A program made the position numbers and the translations under genes. The notes beneath the pieces are model-generated. The model saw only the letters and a list, made by a program, of their open reading frames with translations, was not told where the DNA came from and made no database searches. A stretch of DNA of 20,320 bases from Dorea sp. CAG:317 (lineage in GTDB: Bacteria > Bacillota > Clostridia > Lachnospirales > Lachnospiraceae). Positions 1 to 7,522 of the stretch are shown here, one piece after another; position 1 is the stretch's first letter, and each line of letters begins with the position of its first letter. The stretch is taken from NCBI GenBank assembly GCA_000433535.1, contig FR892655.1, forward strand, positions 57,903-78,222, in the 5' to 3' direction.

Positions 1-961
1 TTTGATGGTGTATATATGAATGCCACGGTATATGTCAACGGTGAAAAGATGGGAACACATCCGTATGGTTATACACCTTTTTCTTTTGATATTACAGATA
101 AGGTGAAAGTTGGAGAGGAAAATGTGGTTGCGGTCAAAGTTGACCATAAAACCCCTTCCAGTCGTTGGTATTCCGGAAGCGGAATCTACAGAAGTGTACA
201 TTTGTCTGTAATGGACAAGGTTCACGTAGGATTGAACGGAACAAAAGTGGAAACACCGGATCTGAAATCTGACACGAAAAATGTTACAACGAACATTAAG
301 ACAACGGTTCAGAATGAAGGTGCAGAGAAGGCGTCTGTAGAGCTGACTCACAACATTTTCAAAAAAGGAACAGAAGAAAGTATCGGATCGGTAACAACAC
401 AGGCTCAAGAAGTGGAGGCTGGCAAGTCTCAAGTGATATAGGCAACTACGAAGGCAAAAAGCCCAAGTCTCTGGAGCCCGGAAAATCCGGCACTTTACAC
501 TGTACGAACAGAAGTGAAGGTTGGCGGAAAAGTAGTAGATACTTATGACACAGAGTTTGGCTTCCGTTATTTTGAGATGACGACTGATAAGGGAGCTTAT
601 CTGAATGGCGAGAAGATCAAGCTGAAAGGTGTCTGCATGGAATACGAAGAAAGACGGATCAGGAGAAGTTGTTACAGCTGATACTGTTGTGAAAGAAGAT
701 CTGTCAGTTTACGCAATCTTCGAAAAGGGAGGAAAACCAAGCAAACCGGGAAAACCAGGCAAGCCGGGAGATTCTTCCGATGGTGGAAGTCAGGGGCAGA
801 AACCGGGACAGAATGGAGATGCTTCCAATGGTGCCTCTAATGATAAAATTGATTCTGTAAAGACAGGAGATACAGCGAATGTAATTCCGTTTGTAATCCT
901 TGCGGTTGCGGCAGTTGCAGCAATTCTGTCAATCCTTGCTTTAAAGAAGAGAAAGAAATAG
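1..961 (+). pseudogene. Remnant of a cell-wall-anchored GH2 beta-galactosidase (5' end outside window, internally deleted)
   Basis: Frame 1 opens inside a glycoside hydrolase family 2 sugar-binding domain (FDGVYMNATVYVNG, then SRWYSGSGIYRSVHL) and continues through an Ig-like domain. It is interrupted by an in-frame TAG at 439-441. The same frame resumes with LWSPENPALYTV and FGFRYFEMTTDKGAYLNGEK up to KLKGVCM near 639, where GH2 enzymes normally enter the TIM barrel. From there the coding sense jumps to the next frame (about 632-961). That frame encodes the end of an InlB-type repeat (SAWNTKKDGSG...YAIFE), a PGKPGKPG linker, a VKTGD sortase-like motif, a hydrophobic helix and KKRKK. The catalytic barrel with both glutamates is therefore missing. 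The parent was presumably a secreted, sortase-linked galactosidase or related glycosidase; the exact specificity cannot be read. The GTG at 629 could start a short ORF, but I see no convincing RBS and treat it as part of the wreck. Confidence 0.85.
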
Positions 962-1002
962 TGACAGAAGAACAAAGTAATAAATAATAAGTAATAACAC
1001 TC

Positions 1003-1046
1003 AGGCGTGAGTCCATATTTATGGATTCTCGCCTGTTTATTTTTGC
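1003..1046 (+). terminator. Intrinsic terminator after the glycosidase remnant
   Basis: Arms 1003-1016 (AGGCGTGAGTCCAT) and 1021-1034 (ATGGATTCTCGCCT) pair over 14 positions with a G-U pair and one mismatch around a 4-nt loop, followed by GTTTATTTTTG. It lies 42 nt after the pseudogene stop. Confidence 0.8.
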
Positions 1047-1129
1047 GTTGTTATTTTGTGGAAAATTCAATACATTAAAGTGGTAATCTTATACATCTTT
1101 ACCAAAATAAAAAACATCTTCTACAATTA

Positions 1130-1186
1130 TTGACAAATTATTAAAAAAGTATAAACTAAAAAAATATAAAACAGAGTGCGCTCTGT
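1130..1186 (+). promoter_or_regulatory. Putative cstA promoter with a dyad operator candidate
   Basis: TTGACA at 1130-1135 is a perfect -35. The best spaced -10 is TAAACT at 1152-1157 (16-bp spacer), which is weak. Just downstream, 1171-1186 reads ACAGAGTGCGCTCTGT: 6-bp arms ACAGAG/CTCTGT around TGCG, placed where a repressor would block initiation or early elongation. The dyad is seen directly; its role as an operator is inferred. No other structure is evident between 1047 and 1219. Confidence 0.45.
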
Positions 1187-1219
1187 AAAAGATATTTGGG
1201 AAATGGGAGATGAGAAACT

Positions 1220-2704
1220 ATGGCAACTTTTTTAACTGGTTTGGCAATACTTTTAATCGGAGGTTATCTGTACGGACTTTTTATTGAGAAGATATTTCAT
1301 CCGGACGACAGGGAAACTCCGGCGGTCAAAATGGAAGATGGAATTGATTATGTTCCGATGGGCAGATGGAAGAATGCGCTGATCAATCTTTTGAATATTG
1401 CGGGAACAGGACCGATTTTTGGACCTATTCAGGGAATCTTGTTTGGACCGATTGCATTTATTACAATTCCGATAGGGTGCGTGATCAGTGGTGCAACACA
1501 TGACTATTTAAGCGGAATGATGTCTCTTCGCCAGGATGGAGCACAGATGCCGGGGATTATCCGTAAGTTCCTTGGAAATAAGACTTATCAGGTGTACAAC
1601 ATATTCCTTTGCTTTTTGATGCTTTTGGTAGGCGCGGTGTTCACTTATACACCGGGGGATCTCTTTGCAGGACAGATCTGTGGCTTTACAGATGTGAATA
1701 TCTGGACATGGGTAATCTATGCAGTGATTTTAGGTTATTATCTGATTGCAACATTATTTCCGATTGACAAGATTATCGGACGAATTTATCCGATTTTCGG
1801 TGCGATTCTGTTATTGTCAGCGGTAGGTGTTTTTGCAGGAATTTTCATTCAGGGATATCAGCTGGATAATATTGATTTTACACATGGGTTAAAGGGGATT
1901 TTCGATATTTATCCGATTTTTAATGCAGAAGGAAATTCAGGTGTGGGAACCAAATTTATTCCGGTATTTTTTGTAACAGTTGCCTGTGGAATTACATCCG
2001 GTTTCCATTCGACGCAGTGTACGTTGATCGGAAGATCTGTAAGACATGAAAAAGAGGGAAGACTTGTATTTTACGGAATGATGATTTTAGAAGGTCTGAT
2101 CGCTATGATCTGGGCGGCAGCAGCTATGGGGCTTTATAACAGCGGTTCAACAGCAGGTGCTACAGCAGCGGTTGGAGAAGTGGCTAAAGGACTTCTTGGA
2201 CCGGTCGGCGGAATTATTGCAATCCTCGGTGTTATCGTGCTTCCGATCACGTCCGGTGATACCGCACTTCGTTCTTGCAGATTGATGGTGGCAGATTACC
2301 TTCACATTGACCAGAAAGAGAAGAAAAACCGTGTGCTTGTGACACTTGGTATCTTTGTACCGGTAATATTCATTCTTGTATTTGCGAAAATGAATGCCGA
2401 AGGCTTTAATATTTTGTGGAGATATTTTGCATGGAGCAATCAGACCATTGGTGTATTTGCTTTCGCGGCGATCACGGTATATCTGATGGCGAAGAAGGGG
2501 GCAAAGAAAGGCGTGTTCCTCGTGGCTCTCGTGCCGGGAAGCTTTTACCTCTTTATTATTTCTTCCTTTATATTAAGTCAGAAGATTGGCTTTGGACTTA
2601 GCATGAATGTATCTTATGCGATTGCAGGAGCGCTGACTGTGCTCTATTTCTTCGGTCTTATTGCAGCCGGGAAGAAATATGCGGCGAAGCATGAAGAAGA
2701 ATAA
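1220..2704 (+). CDS. cstA: CstA-family carbon starvation protein (peptide/pyruvate transporter)
   Basis: This 494-residue polytopic membrane protein has the CstA signature in its N-terminal third: GTGPIFGPIQG, then GATHDYLSGMMSLRQDG. About a dozen hydrophobic segments follow, and it ends in a short charged tail. CstA proteins import peptides or pyruvate when preferred carbon runs low (family knowledge); the substrate here cannot be read. E. coli CstA is about 700 residues, so this is the shorter form common in Firmicutes. GGGAG at 1205-1209 lies 10 nt before the ATG. The gene stands alone, with terminators before and after it, and is probably controlled from the promoter/dyad region at 1130-1186. 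No damage is seen. Confidence 0.93.
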   Translation: MATFLTGLAILLIGGYLYGLFIEKIFHPDDRETPAVKMEDGIDYVPMGRWKNALINLLNIAGTGPIFGPIQGILFGPIAFITIPIGCVISGATHDYLSGMMSLRQDGAQMPGIIRKFLGNKTYQVYNIFLCFLMLLVGAVFTYTPGDLFAGQICGFTDVNIWTWVIYAVILGYYLIATLFPIDKIIGRIYPIFGAILLLSAVGVFAGIFIQGYQLDNIDFTHGLKGIFDIYPIFNAEGNSGVGTKFIPVFFVTVACGITSGFHSTQCTLIGRSVRHEKEGRLVFYGMMILEGLIAMIWAAAAMGLYNSGSTAGATAAVGEVAKGLLGPVGGIIAILGVIVLPITSGDTALRSCRLMVADYLHIDQKEKKNRVLVTLGIFVPVIFILVFAKMNAEGFNILWRYFAWSNQTIGVFAFAAITVYLMAKKGAKKGVFLVALVPGSFYLFIISSFILSQKIGFGLSMNVSYAIAGALTVLYFFGLIAAGKKYAAKHEEE

Positions 2705-2740
2705 AAAAGAGGAATAGAGAGAAGAATATAGACTCCTTTG

Positions 2741-2797
2741 AGAGAGGGTTATTAAATAGCTGGATCGTATCCGTTGTTTCGTAGCCCTCTCTTTTTA
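2741..2797 (+). terminator. Intrinsic terminator downstream of cstA
   Basis: Arms AGAGAGGG (2741-2748) and CCCTCTCT (2785-2792) pair perfectly and run into TTTTTAT. The 36-nt loop is long, so efficiency is uncertain, but it sits 37 nt after the cstA stop and no other candidate is present. Confidence 0.65.
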
Positions 2798-2806
2798 TGT
2801 GTTTCA

Positions 2807-2887
2807 TTTATATAATCTTTATACAACCTTAATAGGAACACGAATTTATTAATGCCTACTTAATATGGCTTAATGTAAGATTAAGAG
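2807..2887 (+). promoter_or_regulatory. Phased T-rich direct boxes upstream of ktrB, candidate regulator binding array
   Basis: TTTAT occurs at 2807 and 2818; TTAAT at 2829, 2849, 2860 and 2870; TTAAG at 2881. Steps are 11, 11, 20, 11, 10 and 11 nt, so the boxes share one face of the helix with one slot skipped. OmpR/PhoB-type regulators, to which KdpE belongs, bind tandem direct repeats with this spacing (family knowledge). A KdpE-like regulator is encoded at the end of the same operon, so autoregulation is a reasonable inference. A TATAAT at 2811-2816 lies inside the array but lacks a good -35. Confidence 0.5.
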
Positions 2888-2923
2888 ACCATAAAGACAG
2901 GATAAAGAGGTGCGAAGATTGCG

Positions 2924-4264
2924 ATGGATTATATAGAAAATCGATTACACAGGCATATCACTTCATTTCAAATTATTATATTAGGATTTTTCTCAGTGAT
3001 ACTTTTGGGAAGCTTTTTTTTAATGCTTCCGCAGGCGACACAGGATGGGATGGGGGCATCATTTTCTGATGCGCTGTTTACCGCGACGTCCGCAGTCTGT
3101 GTGACAGGGTTGGTTGTACACGATACTGCGACATACTGGTCTTTCTTCGGGCAGACGATTATCATTTTGCTGATACAGATCGGGGGCATGGGGGTTGTAA
3201 CGGTGGCGGTTGCAATCGCAACAGTATCTGGACGGAAAATCAGTCTGATGCAGAGAAGTGTAATGCAGGAAGCGATATCGGCACATCAAGTTGGAGGTAT
3301 TGTGCGGATGACAAAATTTATTTTAAAGACCAGCATATTGATCGAACTGATTGGTGCGGTTCTTCTGGCAAGCGTGTTTGTCAGAGATTTTGGGGTTGAA
3401 AAAGGTATCTGGTACGGAGTGTTTCATTCAATCTCTGCATTTTGTAATGCGGGTTTTGATCTTCTGGGTATAAAAGAGCAATTTTCTTCTCTTACATTAT
3501 ATGCTAGAGATCCAGTGGTTAATTTGGTAATTATTGGTTTGATCATTATCGGGGGGCTTGGATTTCTGACATGGGCTGACGTTCATAAAAATAAATGGCA
3601 CTGGAAGAAGTACCGGATGCAGAGCAAGGTGATTTTGGTAGTGAGCGCAGTTCTGATTTTTGTGCCGTCTATTTGTTTTTACTTTTTTGAATTTTCTTCT
3701 CTGCCTGCACAAGAGAGGCTGTGGAGTTCTGTGTTTCAAGCAGTAACGCCAAGGACTGCGGGATTTAACACTGCAGATCTGACACTTCTTAGTGAAACGG
3801 GACAGATGCTGATGATCATCCTTATGTTAATCGGAGGATCGCCGGGATCGACTGCCGGGGGAATGAAGACAACAACGATAGGGGTTCTTTTTTCGTCTGC
3901 GGTTTCCGTATTTCAGAAAAACGAATCGGCACAATTGTGTGGGAGAAGGATTTCAGATGATGCAGTGAAAAATGCAGCGACAATTTTTATGCTGTATGTC
4001 ACATTGTTTTTGGGCGGTGGAATGTTTATAAGTTCTATAGAAGGCATATCTCTTATGTCAGCACTTTTTGAAACGAGTTCTGCAATTGGAACCGTGGGAT
4101 TGTCGCTAGGGATAACGCCATCTCTTGGTTATATTTCCAGAGGAATTTTAATCGGATTAATGTTTTTTGGAAGAGTGGGAGGTTTAACCTTGATTTTTGC
4201 AGCATTTTCAGAGAGAAATAATTATCACTGCAGGCTTCCACAGGAAAAAATAACAGTAGGTTAA
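2924..4264 (+). CDS. ktrB: KtrB/TrkH-family potassium uptake channel subunit
   Basis: A 446-residue membrane protein with the four-fold pseudo-repeat of the Trk/Ktr/HKT superfamily. Its filter loops are visible as SAVCVTGLVV (about 56-65), SAFCNAGFD (171-179), TPRTAGFNT (275-283) and SSAIGTVGLS (385-394), each with the expected filter glycine. The glycine/serine-rich stretch GGSPGSTAGGMKTTT (304-318) matches the intramembrane gating loop after the third filter. It should conduct K+ inward, probably with Na+ coupling or dependence, and be gated by the RCK subunit encoded next. AGAGG at 2906-2910 precedes the ATG. The length matches KtrB rather than the longer proteobacterial TrkH. It is the first gene of the operon, following the phased boxes. 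Confidence 0.93.
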   Translation: MDYIENRLHRHITSFQIIILGFFSVILLGSFFLMLPQATQDGMGASFSDALFTATSAVCVTGLVVHDTATYWSFFGQTIIILLIQIGGMGVVTVAVAIATVSGRKISLMQRSVMQEAISAHQVGGIVRMTKFILKTSILIELIGAVLLASVFVRDFGVEKGIWYGVFHSISAFCNAGFDLLGIKEQFSSLTLYARDPVVNLVIIGLIIIGGLGFLTWADVHKNKWHWKKYRMQSKVILVVSAVLIFVPSICFYFFEFSSLPAQERLWSSVFQAVTPRTAGFNTADLTLLSETGQMLMIILMLIGGSPGSTAGGMKTTTIGVLFSSAVSVFQKNESAQLCGRRISDDAVKNAATIFMLYVTLFLGGGMFISSIEGISLMSALFETSSAIGTVGLSLGITPSLGYISRGILIGLMFFGRVGGLTLIFAAFSERNNYHCRLPQEKITVG

Positions 4265-4285
4265 GGAGATAAAGGAGAAAATATT

Positions 4286-4936
4286 ATGATGAAATCTGTT
4301 TTATTAGTAGGTCTTGGAAGATTTGGGCGACATGTGGCTATGAAGTTAGATGAACTGCACCATCAGGTTATGGTTGTGGATAAAGAGGAATCAAGAGTGA
4401 ATGCGGCGCTTCCGTATGTGATGAATGCTCAGATCGGAGACAGCACAGATGAAGATTTCATGGCATCTCTCGGAGTGCGTAATTTTGATATCTGTATTGT
4501 TGCTATCGGAGATAATTTCCAAAGTTCGCTGGAAACGACTTCACTGTTGAAAGAGCTTGGAGCTAGGAAGGTAATCTCAAGGGCAGCAAGAGATGTTCAC
4601 GCAAAGTTTTTACTGAAGAATGGTGCTGATGAGGTCGTATACCCGGAGAAACAGCTGGCTGCATGGACGGCAATTCGGTATAGCGCAGATCACATCCTGG
4701 ATTATATTGAATTGGACGAAGGTCATGCTATTTTCGAGATCGCAATTCCAGAGAAATGGAAAGGCAAAACAGTAGGTCAGCTGGATATTCGAAATAAACA
4801 TAACATTAATATTATGGCGTTTAAACATCATGGGGATATGAATTTAAGTGTCCGCTCGAATACCTGCATTCCAGAGGACAGCACAATGCTTGTTCTTGGT
4901 TCACTCAAAGACGTTCAAAAGTGTTTTCACATTTAA
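4286..4936 (+). CDS. ktrA: KtrA/TrkA-type RCK potassium uptake regulatory subunit
   Basis: A 216-residue cytosolic protein. An N-terminal Rossmann RCK domain has the nucleotide motif GLGRFG (9-14) and an acidic residue ending strand 2 (VVDKE, D32), followed by an RCK_C domain from about residue 135. KtrA rings bind ATP/ADP or NAD(H) and gate KtrB; many RCK_C domains in Firmicutes also bind c-di-AMP (family knowledge, not shown here). It begins 21 nt after ktrB. AAAGGAG lies just upstream, and two adjacent ATGs (4286, 4289) are equally usable. It is surely cotranscribed with ktrB. Confidence 0.93.
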   Translation: MMKSVLLVGLGRFGRHVAMKLDELHHQVMVVDKEESRVNAALPYVMNAQIGDSTDEDFMASLGVRNFDICIVAIGDNFQSSLETTSLLKELGARKVISRAARDVHAKFLLKNGADEVVYPEKQLAAWTAIRYSADHILDYIELDEGHAIFEIAIPEKWKGKTVGQLDIRNKHNINIMAFKHHGDMNLSVRSNTCIPEDSTMLVLGSLKDVQKCFHI

Positions 4937-4964
4937 GGAAAGATAACCCAGAGGAGGGAGAAAT

Positions 4965-5096
4965 ATGCAGCAGTTTGCATTGGTAAGTGCACTATTTATC
5001 TTTGGAGGGATTGGGTATCGCTTGATGACAAAGCTGGATGCTTTTGTTGAAGAAAATGAAAGACATCAGAAGGAAAAAGAGGAAGAATCTCAATAA
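4965..5096 (+). CDS. 43-residue single-span membrane microprotein in the potassium operon
   Basis: An unannotated small ORF begins at ATG 4965 behind a near-perfect RBS (GAGGAGGGAG, 4951-4960), 28 nt after ktrA, and ends at TAA 5094-5096. It reads MQQFALVSALFIFGGIGYRL, then MTKLDAFVEENERHQKEKEE and ESQ: one hydrophobic helix (about 3-18), then a strongly charged, probably helical tail. I do not recognise a family. Its size and position recall KdpF, the tiny membrane subunit that stabilises the Kdp pump, but no sequence similarity is claimed. It may be an accessory subunit of KtrB or a link between transporter and kinase (inference). The RBS, frame and operon placement make translation likely. 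Confidence 0.75.
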   Translation: MQQFALVSALFIFGGIGYRLMTKLDAFVEENERHQKEKEEESQ

Positions 5097-5102
5097 ATTA
5101 TT

Positions 5103-5123
5103 GGAGAGGGCTTTCCTTTTTTT
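5103..5123 (+). terminator. Short hairpin plus T-tract between microprotein and kinase (possible attenuator)
   Basis: GGAGAG (5103-5108) and CTTTCC (5111-5116) can pair, with one G-U pair and a very tight GG turn, and are followed directly by seven T. The stem is short, so it looks like a weak terminator that could lower kinase/regulator expression relative to the transporter genes. Downstream, TATATG ATTG CATATA (5133-5148) forms a small AT-rich dyad before the kinase RBS. Confidence 0.4.
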
Positions 5124-5173
5124 AGTGCGCAGTATATGATTGCATATATAAATAGAAGAAAAGGATGGATAGG

Positions 5174-6718
5174 ATGGATGAGAAAAAACATTTGAAGCGA
5201 GCAGTACGTTTTGCTATGGCTGATATCGCTAAAAGTGTACTCCTTTTGATTGCTGCAAGTTGTATTGGGTACATCTTTGAGACATTGGGATTTGCAGAGG
5301 CCAATATTATTACGGTTTATGTACTGGCGGTTCTTATTATTTCTGTAGTAACGATAAATCGAATCTATAGTCTTATCTCGTCGGTGGTGAGTGTGCTTGT
5401 GTTTAACTTTTTATTCACATATCCGAAATTTACTCTTCATGCGTATGATCAGGGATATCCGGTAACTTTCCTAATTATGTTTACGGCGGCATTTTTGACT
5501 GGAACGCTGGCAGCGAGATTGAAGGACAGTGCCAAACAATCCGCTCAGTCAGAGTTCCGTACGAAAGTGTTGTTTGAAACGAACCAGTTACTGCAGCAGG
5601 CGAAGGACAGGGAAGGCATTGTATCCGATACAGCATATCAATTGTTAAAATTATTAAATCGAGACATTGTCTTTTATAATGAAGAAGGAGGAGCGCTTAA
5701 GAATCCGAAGTTTTATCCGGCAAATGCAGACAGTAAGCTTGCCGGATACCAAGGGGGAGAAGAAATCAAGGTAGCGCGTTGGGTATTGGAACATAACAGG
5801 CAAGCGGGAGCGACGACAAAGGTTTATCCGGATGCAAAATGTCTATATCTTGCAATTCGTGTAAATGAAGCAATATATGGAGTTATAGGGATTGCTGTGG
5901 AAGGAAAACCGCTGGATGAATTTGAACATAGTATCTTGTTGTCGATTCTGGGGGAATGTGCTTTGGCATTGGAAAATGATAAAAATGCCAGAGAGAAGGA
6001 GGAGACGGCAATTATTGCACAGAAAGAACAACTTCGCGCGAACCTTCTTCGTGCGATTTCTCATGATCTTCGTACGCCTCTTACATCTATCTCGGGGAAT
6101 GCAAGCAATCTTCTGTCCAATGGAGAATCCTTTGATGGAGAAATCAAGGAACGACTGTACCAGGATATCTATGATGATTCTATGTGGCTTATTAATCTGG
6201 TGGAAAATCTTTTGTCTGTTACTAGACTGGTGGATGGGAGATTGAATCTTCATATGTCAGCAGAATTGGTGGAAGAAGTTGTTAAAGAAGCGCTAAGACA
6301 TGTGAACCGACTGAAGTCTGAGCATTATATTTCAGTAGAGCACGAGGATGATCTGCTTCTGGCTAGAATGGATGCGAGACTGATTGTTCAAGTACTGATT
6401 AATCTGATAGATAATGCAATCAAATATACACAGAAGGATTCGCACATTACGGTGAAGACAAAAAGAGAGGGCACACAGGCTGTTATCAGTGTCATGGATG
6501 ATGGACCGGGGATTGCGCATAAGGATCAGGTGTTTGATATGTTTTATTGTGGAACAAATAAAGTGGCTGATAGCAGGCGGAGCATGGGACTTGGTCTTTG
6601 TTTGTGTAAATCGATTGTGGAAGCGCATGGAGGAGAAATCTGTGTGAAAGATCATAAACCACGCGGATCGGTGTTTATATTTACATTACCAGTAGAGGAG
6701 GTTGACTTGCATGAATAA
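5174..6718 (+). CDS. KdpD-like sensor histidine kinase lacking the N-terminal KdpD/Usp domains
   Basis: Using this start the protein has 514 residues. Four closely spaced membrane helices (about 15-110) match the DUF4118 membrane domain of KdpD. A GAF-like linker region follows, then the HisKA segment AISHDLRTPLTSISG with phospho-accepting H297. The ATPase domain shows N410/N414 (NLIDNAIKYT), DDGPG (442-446) and GLGLCLCKSIVEAHGG. Full KdpD is near 900 residues and carries Walker-containing KdpD and Usp domains at the N-terminus; these are absent, so stimulus reception must use the membrane/GAF part. ATG 5165 is directly preceded by GG and has no room for an RBS; ATG 5174 has AAGGA 8 nt upstream and is preferred. 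It probably phosphorylates the next gene's product in response to K+ or turgor (inference from context). Confidence 0.88.
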   Translation: MDEKKHLKRAVRFAMADIAKSVLLLIAASCIGYIFETLGFAEANIITVYVLAVLIISVVTINRIYSLISSVVSVLVFNFLFTYPKFTLHAYDQGYPVTFLIMFTAAFLTGTLAARLKDSAKQSAQSEFRTKVLFETNQLLQQAKDREGIVSDTAYQLLKLLNRDIVFYNEEGGALKNPKFYPANADSKLAGYQGGEEIKVARWVLEHNRQAGATTKVYPDAKCLYLAIRVNEAIYGVIGIAVEGKPLDEFEHSILLSILGECALALENDKNAREKEETAIIAQKEQLRANLLRAISHDLRTPLTSISGNASNLLSNGESFDGEIKERLYQDIYDDSMWLINLVENLLSVTRLVDGRLNLHMSAELVEEVVKEALRHVNRLKSEHYISVEHEDDLLLARMDARLIVQVLINLIDNAIKYTQKDSHITVKTKREGTQAVISVMDDGPGIAHKDQVFDMFYCGTNKVADSRRSMGLGLCLCKSIVEAHGGEICVKDHKPRGSVFIFTLPVEEVDLHE

Positions 6719-7412
6719 ATTATTAATACTTGTAGTGGAGGATGATCAGTCTGTAAAAAATCTGATCACAACAACTTTGAAAACTCATGATTATCGCTAC
6801 CTTGCCGCATGCAATGGAGAAATTGCTATCTTAGATGCATCGTCCCACAATCCGGATATTGTTTTGCTGGATCTGGGACTTCCGGATATGGATGGTGTGC
6901 AGGTAATCCGTAAAATCCGCACATGGTCCAATATGCCTATTATCGTAATCAGTGCCAGAAGCGAAGATCGAGATAAGATTGAAGCATTAGATGCAGGAGC
7001 CGATGACTATTTAACCAAGCCATTTTCAGTTGAAGAGCTTTTGGCAAGGCTTAGAGTTACTCAAAGAAGACTCTTAATGATGAAAAACGAGTCGCAGGAT
7101 GGAGTTTCTGTCTTCGTAAATGGAGCGCTTAAGATTGACTATGCAGCAGGATGTGCGTTTTTGGAGGAAGAGGAACTGCATCTGACACCGATAGAATATA
7201 AACTTTTGTGCCTGCTTTCGCGAAATGTAGGAAAAGTGCTGACACATACGTTTATTACACAAAATATATGGGGGAGCAGTTGGGAAAATGATGTGGCATC
7301 TCTAAGGGTTTTTATGGCTACTTTGCGAAAAAAGATAGAAAAAGGAGAGGATTCGCCGCAATATATCCAGACGCATATAGGTGTAGGATATAGGATGATT
7401 AAGGTGGAATAA
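6711..7412 (+). CDS. KdpE-like OmpR/PhoB-family response regulator
   Basis: A 233-residue protein with a receiver domain showing the acidic pair D11/D12, phospho-acceptor D54 (LLDLGLPDMDG), S81 and K103 (LTKPF), then a winged-helix DNA-binding domain (LTPIEYKLLCLLSRNVGKVLT ... RVFMATLRKKIE ... GVGYRM). The frame is open from a TTG at 6702, but GAGGAGG at 6695-6701 touches that codon and is 9 nt from ATG 6711, so the ATG is the start. It overlaps the kinase gene by 8 bp (translational coupling). No kdpFABC pump genes are present here, so its likely targets include the ktr operon, where phased boxes at 2807-2887 suit this family. Confidence 0.92.
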   Translation: MNKLLILVVEDDQSVKNLITTTLKTHDYRYLAACNGEIAILDASSHNPDIVLLDLGLPDMDGVQVIRKIRTWSNMPIIVISARSEDRDKIEALDAGADDYLTKPFSVEELLARLRVTQRRLLMMKNESQDGVSVFVNGALKIDYAAGCAFLEEEELHLTPIEYKLLCLLSRNVGKVLTHTFITQNIWGSSWENDVASLRVFMATLRKKIEKGEDSPQYIQTHIGVGYRMIKVE

Positions 7413-7422
7413 AAAGAGTTGG

Positions 7423-7483
7423 AAAATATTGCTGCAACGATCAGAATAATCTGAAAGGAAGCAGCAATATTTTTTGCTTTTTT
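7423..7483 (+). terminator. Strong intrinsic terminator of the potassium operon
   Basis: A perfect 13-bp stem: AAAATATTGCTGC (7423-7435) with GCAGCAATATTTT (7461-7473). The loop contains a second small hairpin (TCAGA ATAA TCTGA, 7441-7454). A T-rich tract runs to 7483. Confidence 0.9.
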
Positions 7484-7486
7484 CTA

Positions 7487-7516
7487 TTGACAAGCCGGAA
7501 AAGTTTGTGCTATAGT
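7487..7516 (+). promoter_or_regulatory. rpoBC promoter
   Basis: TTGACA at 7487-7492, an 18-bp spacer, then TATAGT at 7511-7516 preceded by TGC (extended -10). It starts only a few bases after the previous terminator and is the only good promoter before rpoB, so rpoBC forms its own transcription unit here. Confidence 0.85.
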
Positions 7517-7522
7517 AAAAAA

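Noticed and set aside
629..961. Independent 110-residue secreted protein gene starting at GTG 629
   Set aside because: It has no RBS or signal peptide, and it begins in the middle of an InlB-type repeat; it is the displaced C-terminus of the glycosidase remnant.
2705..2923. c-di-AMP (ydaO-type) or K+ riboswitch before ktrB
   Set aside because: Only about 125 nt lie between the cstA terminator and ktrB, and I see neither the G-rich conserved blocks nor an expression-platform hairpin; phased boxes explain the region better.
5843..6253. Long antisense ORFs over the kinase, rpoB and rpoC (for example 13385-13831 minus)
   Set aside because: Composition is typical of shadow frames (rich in F, H, R, C), there is no RBS, and a strongly conserved gene lies on the opposite strand.
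6702..6710. TTG start adding three residues to the response regulator
   Set aside because: The RBS GAGGAGG directly abuts the TTG; spacing fits only ATG 6711. The TTG starts at 16708 (transposase) and 19090 (rpiB) fall for the same kind of reason.
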